From Lycocorax pyrrhopterus obiensis (lineage: Eukaryota > Chordata > Aves > Passeriformes > Paradisaeidae): a stretch of DNA of 64,000 bases. The DNA lies in contig JACSVZ010000011.1 of NCBI GenBank assembly GCA_014706295.1, forward strand, positions 5,883,663-5,947,662, given 5' to 3'. Of this stretch, positions 35,204-48,255 are shown one piece after another (position 1 is the first letter of the stretch; every line of letters begins with the position of its first letter). Both the position numbers and the translations under genes were made by a program. The notes under the pieces were generated by a model. It was not told the origin of the DNA. It did not search any database and was given only the letters and a program-made list of their open reading frames with translations.

Positions 35204-36757
35204 GTCAACCCTACGTTAAAAATAAAAATAGCGAATAAATATTATTGAAAATAAAAGAAGAAGCCACCTTAAAATTTGTCTCCTTCAAAATGGCCGGTGC
35301 CCCCATGCAACTTTGAAATCTGAATAAACTCCTGGAGGTGACTCTTTGCCAACATTCGTGCCTATGCCAGCTTTCTCACAAACGAACAGCTTGTATCTCC
35401 ATGAAAACCAATGGATGGAACAAATTGTATTAAATTATGTAAAATGATACTAAAGAGCACAATCTACCAGTAAAAAAAAATATTTAAAAATTGGAAAATC
35501 TTGTTTTCATAAATTTGAGAAAATTGTAAAAGATAATTGGGGGGGGAAATGTTACATTTTTATTACATTTAAAGGGATGTCTCATGGATTTAAGCAGGAA
35601 ATGAGATTTATTCTCTCATAGGTCAGACACACATAATTCTTTGGTGCCGTTGACACCTGTGAGTTATTTAGCCTTCCTCATACTTTAGCATGTAGAGAAA
35701 TCCCATCTCTATGAAGCTGAGCATAGCCCTGTGACAGTCTCAAATTGTCCCTCCCCATCACACTGTAGGAGCTGTCAGTGCACATTATGTATCCAAATTT
35801 CTTTCTACTTCTCAGAGACCCTTTCTGGAGGGGGAGGGGGATGCAAATAACAGTAATTAGCACCAAATTTACTATATCTTCAGGAAATTATCAAGGATAT
35901 TTTCAGCACCTATTGGGGACTTTTATAATTTAAATATCTTTATATGTCCACGCAAAGAACATTCCAGTAACTTTGCCTGAAATGGGTTTTAAATTGATGA
36001 TTTCCAACCATGAGTCAGTTAATCATGAACAAAAAGATCTGACTATTTCTGTATGCAGGATGGTGGAGAGGGTGAGGGTGTGAGAGCTTTTGGCTGGTTT
36101 GAGGCTTTAAATGACACTCTACTGGCACAGAACAGGGAGTCAAAATTCAGGGCTGTGTTCTGATAGCCTGTAGCGCATGGGGAGCTGCCTGGAGCCCCAG
36201 CCTCGTGCAGGGCCATGCCCACAGGTTGCAGGCAGATTTTAGAAAATGAGTTCATCCCTGTGATGGCAGCAGGAGCTGGCCGTGGGCTGGTGGCTCCTGG
36301 AGGAGTCCTTTTGCTGCAGGCAGAGCCAGAACATCCCCCGGGGCCAGGGGATGTGGTCAGTGGGTCAGTGCCCAGGTGCGCAGGCAGGGCTCCCTCACCT
36401 GCCCAGATCCACTGACAGGGCCGAAAAATGAAAAAGTCTCTGGCTTCTGCTGTCTTCAATCAAAGAGACAGGGCACCATTAATCCAGTGTTCAAAGAAAG
36501 AGGTTTGTCTGCATGTGCCTAATTTTTATTCCCTCGACCCCTTTTTCTCTTTTCTCGCCCTCTCTCCATTGCAAGGCCCTGAAATGCAGACTCATGATTC
36601 TTGGCTGCAACAGATAGTTAATTTATTCTGCAACTGCATTAACTCAGCATACATCTAAACCTTCTGAACCTAGCTCTGACTATGCCACATGACTGAGGGT
36701 TAGCTTGAGCTCTCAGTTCTGCCACATCACTCCCCACTGGAGATCTTTGCAATCCTG
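35204..36757. other. gene-free sequence
   Basis: 35215-35960 is AT-rich and 36040-36420 is GC-rich. A 138-codon minus-strand frame there (36043-36459) has biased proline/serine composition from the GC-rich DNA and no domain. Nothing is recognised. Confidence 0.55.
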
Positions 36758-36766
36758 AAAAAAAAA

Positions 36767-36801
<35 letters not shown>
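36758..36801 (+). repeat. long poly-A tract
   Basis: Ten A, one T and then thirty-three uninterrupted A. It is the longest homopolymer in the window. The upstream sequence shows no AATAAA within 30 bp and no recognisable gene copy, so it does not look like the tail of a processed pseudogene. Confidence 0.9.
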
Positions 36802-36803
<2 letters not shown>

Positions 36804-38321
36804 CCTTCTGCAGCCAGTAAAGCACATACAAGAACCGCTCAGCAGGACAAATGAGCATTGTAGCTTCCATAGTCACATACACCACAGGGAGCCTCAACTA
36901 ATTTCCACTCTCAATAGAGCTTATACAGACCTGGAAGCTTAAAATTGTTCCCGTCTTTCCAATGAATAACACTGGGATCCTGTAAAAAAGACACTCCTTT
37001 CCTGAAAGGCAAGAGGAATTCGAAGGCCTGGGGGCTGCAGTGGGAGAAGTTGCTCTGCCCCTTCCCCACGCAGCCACAGGGTGGCTGGCAAAACCAAATA
37101 CACCCAATAAACCACACGGGCTTTCCTGACCGAGGGCTGCCTGGAAGCCACCTCCACTGCCAGCAAAAGGGCCCACCTGAGACTGGTAAAACGTGGGAGC
37201 TGAGGCCAGCACTGCCTTCTGGAAAAGGACAGTGTGGTTGCTATTTTTGCAAACAGGTAGAGCTTAAGAGCTGGCTCTGAAGGGTTAATGCTTGGACTTG
37301 ACAAATCTCCCAGTCTCTTCGATCCAGTCACCACCACAGCCTACCCTCATGACTCACAACAGCTGGAGCTGCTAAACTGGCAGCGTCACAGTGTGGCATC
37401 AGGAAATTTAAGATAAAAAACATGTACAATACACAAGGAATCCTAATAAATTCTGGAAACTGTAGACATGTAAGTCTCCAAGCACTAAAAAAGCATCCTG
37501 CTAGAGAAACTATTTTTAAAAAAGGCTATTAGGAGGTGTGAAAGCGAAGCTGTCTATTATGTTTCTAAAGAAAGGCACCAAATGCTTATTTTTCATCCCA
37601 CTGAATTCTGAGTGCCCGTTTTTGACAGACAGTTAGCACAAGGTCACTGCCAGGCAGCGGGCTCCCGGCCAGCAGAGCCTCCCGGACATCAGAGGGACCA
37701 GACACTTGGGGAGAAAATTGAACTTGCTGCAACAACGCTGGTTTAGATCATCTGAATGAAACCTGATCCCAGCTGCTGTCTTCTGGGTTTCTCTTCCGTA
37801 CCTTTTCTTATGCAGCGGGATAATTTGATGTATTTTTTTCATCGTTAAAATCCAGCAGCTCCTCTACTTACGTGGTTTTTTATGGGGTAAATTGAGGGAA
37901 TAAAGTATAATAATAAAAAAAAAAGATGGGGAAACTATTTCCTTCCCCTCTGCTCGACTCCCACTGCAGACAATGCAAATCCCACAACACATGTTTGCAG
38001 GGAAATCAGAGCGCACTCAGGGCTAGAAGCGCAAATTCGTCTCATCTAAATGATTAAACTAGTAACAGTTATAAACAAAGAGCTTTTTATCCCACTGATT
38101 TCTGGATGGGTTAGTGCTTTTCTCCAAACAGTCTTCAAATAGTTTATGCTAACCAAAATATCCCTCCAAAAACAGAGCCATGCAGTGACCAAATAAACAA
38201 GAAGATTTCTCCAAGGGGGAGAAGGCAGCCCACGAGGGGAATGCAAACTTTGTGGGGCCACGCTGAGATCCTAACAAACCCTGTGAGCTCCATGGTCACA
38301 TTTTTATCTGTACAAAAGTTC
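36802..38321. other. gene-free sequence
   Basis: Overlapping minus-strand frames at 36898-37337 (104 and 132 codons) have no domain. An ATGCAAAT octamer motif lies at about 37973. Nothing else is recognised. Confidence 0.55.
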
Positions 38322-38432
38322 TTATTTAATTATTTATAATATAAATATTATATTTATATTATATATATAATTATATATAACATATATTATAGATTATATA
38401 CAATTAATCTTAAATTAATTATTATTTAATTT
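38322..38432. repeat. AT-rich low-complexity block
   Basis: About 110 bp is almost pure A/T with TATA- and ATAATTATAT-type palindromic stretches. It has the look of a degenerate AT microsatellite able to form hairpins and of easily melted DNA. Confidence 0.85.
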
Positions 38433-39970
38433 TGTGTCCAACCTGCAGCAAAAATGGTGCGCCCAGAAACCCCTTCCTTCTTCTTCAGTTCCTGTGATTT
38501 CAGCCAGAAATGCCCTCAGATTTTTTTATTTTTGTATTTTACTATCTAAACACTTAGGTTTGCATAGTTATTTATTTAATTTTTTAGAAAAAGAAATCTA
38601 GAAGGAGCTTTGAGGAAGCAGTTGTCAAAGACAATAGAGGGCTCTGTGGTCAAATTTCCTCTTTATCAGTTGTCCATAAACCCCTCATAGTAAGAACCCA
38701 ACAGTACCCAATCCCATGCTTTCTCCTTCCTGAAGGTATGGGCACACCTAGACCTTTACTAACTATCCAATACACCCTTCCCTAAGTACCCAGAGGAAAT
38801 TTCCTGTCACATGTCAAAAGCTGCTCACAGAGTTCAGGAATCAGACCCACAGTCTGTAGCAAAACTGCAGCAACATCCTCAATTTGCTTTCACATTGGCT
38901 TCTCTTTTTTTTTAAATATTAAAAACATATTTCATCATTATGATCTACATTTCCATTCACACGTCTTTTTCATTATTTTTTATCAGCTAATCTAAAATGA
39001 TACACCAAGTGCTACCTAAAGAGCCAGTTTAATATTAGTTCTTAGGAGGAAAAGATCTGACTCTGATTTTGCTCAGAACTCGCTTCCATGAAGCCATCAG
39101 AGTCACACTGGTATAAAAGTGATGTAAATAAGAGCAGGATCAGCTTACAGGTGTCAGGCAACAGAGGAAAAGAATACATCCATGCAAATTCTTACAAGTA
39201 TAGCACTCTACACCCGTGTTGGAAGTGCTATTTAAGCACACAACAGTTGAATGAAAAAAATAATGCCTTTTAAAAAAAAAATAAATTATGTCATTGCAAA
39301 ACACCATGGGAGCAATTGCTTTCTCTCCCAAATGTTGCCTGAAAAATCCAGAGTACTTGGACTAGTAAGGACCTTTTCCAAATTCAGTGCTTCTGAAAAT
39401 ATGAGGTCTATCATAAAAAACACTTTCACAGGTGATACACAGGTTTTTTTTAATCAGACTTTTACGAAAGAAATTGGGCCTGCATATTACACATTATTCA
39501 AAAAGAATAATTAAAGTCCTACATGGACACATATCTGCCTCAGGGCAGACCTTTTATGTTGTTTTGCATTCCATGTGTCACTCAAAAGAATTGCAATTGG
39601 GAAATGATGTTGAACTAAAATAAGACAAGAACACATTGACTAAAATTATACCCTGTCCAATTTGCTGACACCCCTTTAGACATCTTGCCATGATTGCTCT
39701 GGTGCAACCACTGTTCTGTGTATGGGTGACATTTAAACTGAGCATAGTTGTACACTGAAATCAAATAAAGGATTTGAGGACTTTTTTTTTCTTCTCCTTT
39801 TTGATACTGAAAAGTACATGGGATTTGAAAGCAGAAGAAAAAGGACATACTTTGAGCAGTGATCTGCTTTTGTTATCCTGTCTAGGAAAAGCATTGTTGG
39901 TTTTCTACAATTAATATATTTGTGTGAGAATAACCAGATTAGGAGCTTGAACCTTCAGCTCTCATGTGCC
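38433..39970. other. gene-free AT-rich sequence
   Basis: It contains short A and T runs and chance frames of at most 87 codons. No element is recognised. Confidence 0.55.
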
Positions 39971-40030
39971 CAAAACTCCCACAGAAGTTAATGGGGGGTT
40001 TCAGCTCATGAGGATAACAGGGCTGAGCCT
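39971..40030 (+). repeat. possible ancient amniote interspersed repeat
   Basis: CAAAACTCCCACAGAAGTTA is followed by ATGGGGGGTTTCAGCTCATGAGG and GGCTGAGCC, in the same order as the old repeat suspected at 22610-22654 (ACTCCCA, AAGT-AATGGG, then a purine-rich tail ending in a GCC-type motif). Family unassigned. Both copies are short and heavily diverged. Confidence 0.35.
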
Positions 40031-43000
40031 TTATTCTGCAAAACCAGATTTCCCCAGGGCCTGACAAGTGAACACATTTGAGGCGCACATTCTTTGTCTG
40101 GTTTGCCTGGTTCCACTGGCTGTGGCTGAGGCTGGGGGGTGCATGGCAGCAGCACCTTCTGGGGTCCCCTCATCCCACCCCAGCCCCTGCCCTCCCAGCA
40201 GCCGCTCAGAAAGCCAGGAGCACAGGATGAAAACCCTGGGATTTTTATGACACATTAGAGCCTTTTTTAAACCACTTAGAGCTAAATTTAACACATCCTC
40301 TGCATGCTACCCATCCCACCTTTCCTTCCCACCTCTAGCCTTCTCTTCGGCTGTTTTGTTTTCTCTTTCATTTCACTCACTTCCTTAATTAAGTTGATAA
40401 TGTAATTATGTCACAGCTGTAGCATCCTCCTCTTGCAGAGGTGGCTAGATTTCTGTAACTTCAGCCTGTTTGATGATTGAGTGATAGATACAGAGATAAT
40501 TGTAACTTTTCTGAAATCTTATTTATAAGTTGTAAAAGGAAGGCACTGGCTACAGCACAAGGGGGACTAATGTTTGTTATCAAGTGGGTCTTGCTTGCTT
40601 TCCGTGGAAAGCCAGAGCTATGCAGGAGAAGGGAAGCAGCAGGGAATGAGGGTTTTTAACACAGGATTCTTAAGTGCTGGGAGAGGGAAAGCACTTCAGT
40701 TGGGGGAGGGAAAGGGACCTTCATCTTTCAGTAATTGTCAAGGCAGAGGAAAGAAAGCAGCCAGTTCAGTAAAATCTCAGCATCACAACCCTCCCCCTTC
40801 CTAAAAAATACACAAAAGGTGTTGCATTGAGCTACTGTACATTCTCAAATGGAAAAACATGATACTCTGAGCAAAGGGTTCAAGCTAATTTAACAGATAA
40901 CCTGTAACCAATATATTTGCCCAACTATTTTGCTAAAGAGTAGAATTTCCTGTGATGTACTTGATATATGACTCTTAGTAATGAAAGAATACCATCCCTG
41001 ACCTTTTATTACATATGGAAATATTAAAGTGTTTTACATCAACACATCATGGCATATTAATAGGAGACAATCTAGGGGAACAGTTAACCAAGAAGAGGAA
41101 AAAGCTTCATCAACTACTCCAATTTCCAGAAGAGGATCAGAAGTACTTGTCCATATGAACAAACAAAACATATCTATCGGGAAATGTAAACAGAGTCGGT
41201 GTGAATCATGAGACCCATCATGTTTTGGAGCAAATCTGCAAGCACATGCATTTTCCAGAAATAAAATCTATTAGCAGGAGGTCAAGGTTGCACACTGAAG
41301 CAAGAGCTAAAACTTGGCCTATCTTCCTTTGACGTTGGCCTGCTTGCTTCTTCTCTCTTCGTGCGCTACCACTCTGCTATTCTTGATATTCCTCATCTTT
41401 CAGCATGCACTTAGGAGACTCTTACATGGAAAACAAAGTTCTCCTCGCCATGTCTACATGTGCAGCACAGCCTCCTTTCCCTTCCAAGTGCTGGGGGATG
41501 GTTACTAAAAATACTGCTCTTGAAACATTACCATGCACACACCAAACTTTGATCTCCCAAGCTTTTTCTACACCAGCTTTAAGACTACAATTCTTATTGA
41601 TGCCTGTATATATTTCAGTTGAAAGGAGAGAAGTGGGGTGTCTTTCTCTGGCACATCTGATATTCTGCGTAGATTTTGTCACACGCAGCACTCGCACAAA
41701 ATTTTGTGAAGTGGTTTACAGAGCGTGATCTCCCCGGGAATGAGATGCTTCTGGTATTTAGCACCCAGTAGGGCCAGCATTAAAATAAGGCAGATTCTCC
41801 TGACCTGACAGGATACCTCTCTGCTGGTGCCAGGCCTCCATGGGATCAAAGACATCCACCTTACATATACCTTCAGTCAGCCTTTCATCTGCCTCAGATT
41901 TCCCCACCAGCAGAAAATCTCTAGGTTTGCACAGCTGCAGGCCAGGTACAGCCATAACTTTTACCGGGATCTTTGACCATCTTGGGTCTGACGTGGTCAG
42001 GCCACAAAACAGGCTCTGACTTACACACGCTGCTAACATAGCTGTCTATCTCTGAAAAACATGTTATAGAAATGGTTGTTCTTAAGTTTTACAATGCAGA
42101 AAAGAGGTGCTCAAGGGCTTTCTGAGAATTCTATGCAGTTTTCTATGGCTTTAGGGAAACAAACAGTGGGAACAGGATCACACCTGGAGTTGTTTTGATT
42201 TTACGGTGTTTGGGAAGATGACTTCTAGCAGGCTTCTGCAACCAACTTGAGGTGCAGAGCTGCTAATGGGCACTTCATAACTTTTTACATGCATCTACCT
42301 TTGTCCATTTTTCTGTTCAGTAACCAAGAATCAAAGATGAGTGCATCAGCTCCACTGCATTTGGTGGACACTGTTTTTGATAATGGAACCACTCTAAAGT
42401 CAGGTGAATAAGCAATGTCCAGAAGACACTTTGAGAAGTTGGAAGCCCTGTTAGGATAATACTGTTGGGCAAACTTCACAGCTCTAGACAGCATGAACAC
42501 TTCATTACCACCTCCATGTCACTACAGCTTTAAGGCTGTGTTTACCCTGCTTCACTTAGGTCTCTCTCTTCTTTGAAAAGCAGAAGCAGAGAGGGAAAGA
42601 GAAAACACCAAAAAATCCCCCTATAATGTCCAAAGTGTGATTGCCTGCTGTGGTCAAAGACAACAGGCAGGCAAACCAAAAAGTGAATGATGCAGTCTTC
42701 ATGGGAGGACTCCATTACCAACTGCCTAAAGAATCTTCTTGCTATTGTGAAATGGATATTATTTTTAAAGAAGGGTTAAAGGTCACATGCAGGCATTCAC
42801 TGGGAATTATTGACATAGGTATGACATAGATGATAGCAAATCAAAAAGCAATTTTATAAACATTGTTATTAAATAGTATGGTAATTACTTTAAGTACTGG
42901 AGGAATGTCAGGGTCATATGAGAGTTTTGTTGGTGTCATAGTTTTTTTATTTAACACTTAGGGGATCAATGACACTTAGTATATTTATTCTGAAATGTGA

Positions 43001-46000
43001 GCTCTGTCGCCAGCCTAGAAGCTAATTCACATACCGCATACTACCCCATACTTATACAGAAATAATTTCTGATTTTCATTTCATTCACTAAGTATCCAGC
43101 AATGCAAGCGTCAAAGCTCTCCACACATAAAAGTATGGAAGTAATTAGGGATTATGTGGTAAGTGTACAAACATAGTTTATATTACTGTGTATTAGAAAG
43201 GACCCCTTTTATAGCTGCCTTTGTCAATTTGACAGAGCAAAGGGTTTTAATGTACTGTAATAAGAAATGTAAGAGGGGGCAAAGGACAGAGTGGCTGTGA
43301 TGCCTGTTTGTAAACTGCCTGGCCTCGAGGTCCTCCCTCTCTCCTACTCATCCATGCTCCATGCTTATTCTATGGTCATATACATTTTAACCCAGTTAAT
43401 AGCAGGCTGCTGGGGGCACAGGCTGGGGGACATCCCTTAAATGCATGTTGTCAGCTGCCTCCAGAGCTGATAGCAGTGCTTCCACCAGGGCAGATGCTTG
43501 CCAAAGACAGCACAGTACAGATGATCAGCAGCAAAACTTCCATGATAAAACATCTTACAAAAATATTTTACTTTATCTTTGCCCTAGGCTGCAATTCCAC
43601 TCAGGATCAGGTGACTGACTGAAATAAATAAATGCTAAAACTGCCTGTGAGGTGAACAGACAGGCAGGGTGACGTCCCAGGCAAGCCCCTGAGCTGGCAT
43701 TTTACGAGCTTGAAATTTGTAATGGGGGTTCCCATGTGTTCCGTGGCTTTGTGGTGGATTTGTTCCACACCTGGTCCTCATCAGGAGCAGAGAGAACCCT
43801 GAGAGGATGCACAGCCAGGCTTGGAACACCTCGCCCCAACCAAGCCACTACCCTGCTCCCTCCCTTTAATGAGAAACAGGTCTGGTACAAATGTTCCTGC
43901 AGCCTTCCCATGTCCTCCACAGCGGCAAGGGGAAGTGTGGAGGGATGTGGAGTGTTATTTACTACTCCGAAGGACAACAGCGTCCTCCACTTCTCGTGTA
44001 ATAGATGACAGTGGTGCTTCACCACAAAGAGTTCAGAATTTATATTGTAACATGAAATGTATTCTACCTGGTAACGTCCCTGTCACACTCTGTGAACTTC
44101 AGCTCAATTAAAAAAGAAATCAGCTGACATTGATAAAATGCTATTTTCAGTGTAAATGAAAGGAAAACTATACCAACACAGATTTAGTGCAATTAAAAAA
44201 AAAAACCTCAAAGGGAGCAAAAAAGGTGGAAAAATGAAGGACCAGAGCATATTCCTTAGAAATGGGTAGGTACACGTAAAACACAAATGTCCATTTTAAA
44301 ACATAACTGCAAGGCACCGTGTTTGAGCCTCTCTATGCTGTGAGCAGAGTGGGCATCTCTCATCCTCCCACAGGTGAGGCAGCCACTCCTGTGCCAGCCA
44401 GCCCCACTCCTGCCTTCAACTTGCACTACACCAACAAGCAAGCCATGCCAATATCTGCAGGTAGTTAGCACCAGACAGAGCTTGACTGGCAATCCAGCAC
44501 CGGAGTTCCAAAATGTTTCACCAAAAGGGCACACTGGCACGGAGCTGCCCTTGCCACCTGCAGCTACTCCCTCTGTGGCACAGGAAGCTCTGTCACAGCT
44601 GAACAGGGAATTGCAAAGGGCTCCTTTTACCTTTTATGCCAGGTTCATCCCCAAGATCTACAGTGCACAGCCTAAAGCCTGGAATAAAAATAAGGCCTCA
44701 CTGCAAATGTGAAAAATCACATTTTACTGTGATTTATGTAGTAGATAATATGTTCTGGCTGCAGATTAACTGAATTGGTGGTCCCACATTAAATCTCTAA
44801 TCTGGAGCATGCAGAGGCTCCTCAGAAGAAGTTTGCACTGTGGCATAAGTGCTTGCTAGGAAAGTAAATAATCCAAAAGGCAGCTACTTCCAGAAACAAC
44901 ATTAAACAAATCAGCATTTCCTGGTGCTCTGGAAACACAATGATTTAATGTGTTGATAGCTGCTTGGCACTTTGGAAAACCAGGAAACTGAGTTAGATAT
45001 CCCTTCTGCAAGGAGGGTTAGCAGCTTTAGTCCAATACCCTAGAAGCTCTGGCTGTGGTTTTTGTACAGAGATAATAAATCCAGGCTTTGATAGAGAGCT
45101 CACATTTAAAAATAATGTCACTGATCTCTATTTGGCATGCAGCAGAGATGTGGCAAGCATGATGAGAACAGGAGAAAAGATCAGTCACCAGAAAAAAAAT
45201 AGAGTACAGGAAACAGGTGATAGCTTTAGTATAATGAATTCCCTAACTTAAGTTTTAAGTTTATTAATTACAGACAGACATAGGTCTAGGTGATATGATT
45301 TAAATACTCTGTTTAATTCAGCATTAAGAGTTTGGGGATGTTCAGGTCCTGTCATAACTTGGAGAACTTCATCTCCAAGCTGGGCTAGATCAGCACACTG
45401 CCTCCACCAGGTTCACCCCCAAATCCGAGCCCTGGTGGTTACCTCCCACCCACACCACCCTATCTCCAAACTTTCTCTTCAAGGTCAAAATGTTCACACT
45501 GTTCTGGGTGCACAAAACATCTATGGGATGTTCTCATTCACACACGTCAACCACATGGCTTCAGCATCTTTCCTTGGATAAAATGGAGACCCATTTAATC
45601 TAGATCTGAAACAGAGTCAATCAATCAGTCTCAGGTGAGGAAAATTACATAATATCAGTCCATGGTCACAACATCCCCCCGGGGATGGGAGATATCTTCA
45701 TGTCGGGCAAGACAAACCACACCTTTTGTCAAATGGCAGCACTGTGCTTCTCATTCATCCAGCTCCACGCACTCCTGGGTGACCAGTACTGTTACACAAT
45801 GACTTAACTACTACTGATAAATACTACTGAAATACTGACTGATAAGAGCAATAGCCAAGGAAGCAGCGGAAAAACTGGAGACTTAAGGATGATCACCGCA
45901 GAAGTGAAAAAAAAATGCACGTTTTTCATATCAAAAGAGCACTCTAATTTATCTGAAAGCCTAGTTCCTATCTACCGCACAGTAAAAATGCAAGCCTCAA

Positions 46001-47925
46001 AGACAAAATTCTCCACTTTTCTGTTTCAACATATTCAGAATGTAGAGAAGCATATTCAGGAAGTTTCTATATTTGATGATCTTTTTCCATTCTAAGTTTC
46101 TAATTAGTACTATGCCCTATTCTGTGAGTTTTATTTTGAGCACTAGAGCCAGAACACAACACCCAGAATGCCTATCCTTCAACCGGATAAAAATATGTAC
46201 GTCCACATTCATTCTGTAGCAACAGATCCTTTTTTATCTGCTTGCTGAGGATGTGGAGCTGGATTGACCAAACACCAGAAGCTCAGAATCTGTTAATTCC
46301 TTCCCATTTTTTTACAGAAGCACTTTAACTGGTGACTGTCACTGAAAGCAGACACATTTAACAGGTTGGGTTTGCCACACGTCCAAGCAGCACAGATATT
46401 TTGAGACTCACAGGCAGGAAGGGTTTTCAGTACCAGTCCCTAGTGGTACAGATAAGTCCATCTGCCTGCCCTCCAGGGACACGGGGACTCTATCCAACAC
46501 AGTTTTACAGCAGCTGCATACAGTTTACACAACGACTTGTCTCCTGGTTTTGTTCTAGATCAGCCTGCCCCAACTCTGATATGTAACTTTCAGTGTTTGG
46601 TTAGGACACCACAGAGCAGCCTGCATGCTTCCCCTCTACCCTGCAAGAATATTGCCTCCAGTGTTTTTCCAGCCTGAGGACAAGGGACATTGCTCAATCA
46701 TTCCACTCCAAAAACTTGCCTTCCCACATTCACACTCTGCAGAGGATCTCGAGAAAGTTACACCCACCCAAAAGGGAGATGCAACCAACCCCCCGAAAAC
46801 ATCTGAATTCAGAGAGACCGACACAGGTTTCTTCCTGTCCTTTCCTTTGGTGAAGTTCAACCTCCAAGACAGCAGCAACTCTCACCAGCACATGGGACTG
46901 GGGACAGCTGTGGCTGGCTGTGTGCATGGTGCCCTCCCAAGTACACCTGAAGGGCAGCTCCAGTTCTACCCACGATAACTCCTTCCATTAGAGATCAAAG
47001 AGACGCCCAGATTAACAGCACAGCTCCTTGGGACTCCCATATCATATGCATCACCCAAGATGGGCTCCAATTGCTTTGACTCACACCCCACCACCTAGCT
47101 TTTTGATCCTACCTATTTAGTATTTAAGACTTTTTCCTGACTCCTGAAAATCTGTCAGCAGGCTTACATTTGCATTCAACATTAACAAAGGAAGAGCTGA
47201 AAGTACAAAAAAAAAAAAAACTTGGGGGTGGGAAAAGCTGAAGGGAGGTGTAATAAAATGAAGTCAAATGAAAATAAAACAAAAGAGGAACACAGTACAT
47301 AGCAGGAAAATCAAAAGACAAAATAAAAGATTAAGGAGTGCAGGTAAAGATAAAATTCAAAAATTCAAAAACCGCTTTAAATGTTGATTTTCTCCCTACT
47401 GTTTTTGTTTCATGCAGTATTTTGATGCTAGGGTCTAATTATTCTTTGCAGTGTTTTATCTCCTCCATTATAGTATCACCAGATTTTTTTTTATTGGCAC
47501 TTTCCTTATTAATGATTACAACACCTACGTTTAAGGAGCTAAATGAGTTCTCTCTTTTCCTGAGCTGCAGAGAGGGGGGGTCAGCAGAGAAATGAGAATT
47601 ATTCTGTTGTATGCAGATGCGTTACACTCAAAATTATTTTTGGCCATTGAAGTAGCTCCCACAGCTTGCTGAGGCAAAAGAAAGATTCCTCTCCACTCCT
47701 AGCTGTGACCCAGGAAAGTCAAGGAGATCTCCTTCTGGTCTCCAGTCAATCACAACAGGAATTTAACAAATCTTTCAGCTTCAGCCTCAAAGCATTAACA
47801 GTTTCCTTTTAAATACCTGTTCTTAATTAAACTCAGCTCCCCTTTCAGAACCATTCAGCACAGGAACATGTCCACTGACAGAATGTGTTTGCTTTTCCCT
47901 CTCTGCAGTGGGTCCTGATGCTTGC
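40031..47925. other. gene-free sequence
   Basis: About 8 kb of mixed single-copy sequence. Moderately GC-rich patches lie at 40090-40210, 43790-43960 and 44340-44620. 42780-43260 and 47110-47620 are AT-rich. A-runs occur near 44194-44204 and 47207-47220. An ATTTGCAT octamer-type motif lies near 47166. All frames are at most 117 codons without domains. No gene, RNA gene or transposon was recognised. Confidence 0.5.
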
Positions 47926-48255
47926 CGGAGCAAAGTGCATCAGAGAGCCCCCGGGCACGCCTCGGGGGACAGTCCCGGTGTGCAGCGGTACTCACATGGC
48001 ACATGGGCAGCCTGAGCATCCCTGTCCTCGGCAGCCCCGCACGGCGACAGCGCCTGGAGAGCGCCCGGGTGCTGCTGCTCGCTGATGAGCTCCGTCTGGT
48101 TGCGTTCCCAGCGGGCCGGGGCTGCCAGCTGGGGGAAATTAAGCTGTGCGGGAGCTGGGGTGGCTGCTGGCCCCGCCGGTGCCACCCGGGGCTCATGCGG
48201 GACGGCTGCGCTCCCCGGGGAGCACCGGCGATGGTGCCTGGCTGGAGCCGGGTCT
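47926..48255 (-). promoter_or_regulatory. CpG island with minus-strand first-exon-like signals
   Basis: I count about 29 CpGs in about 330 bp at roughly 70% GC (observed/expected near 0.7), in flanks that are poor in CpG. On the minus strand there are two donor-like sites: AAG|GTAAAG just after an ATG GCC AAG (ATG at 48268-48266, donor at 48259-48254) and CAT|GTGAGT (donor at 47995-47990). A 161-codon minus-strand frame (47855-48340) spans the island, but its arginine/proline/serine-rich product has no domain. The best reading is an unannotated promoter or first exon of a minus-strand transcript, possibly non-coding. It may also be an orphan island. Strand is inferred from the donor sites only. 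Confidence 0.55.

Noticed and set aside
36043..36459. 138-codon minus-strand frame
   Set aside because: Compositionally biased, no domain, and several shorter frames overlap it.
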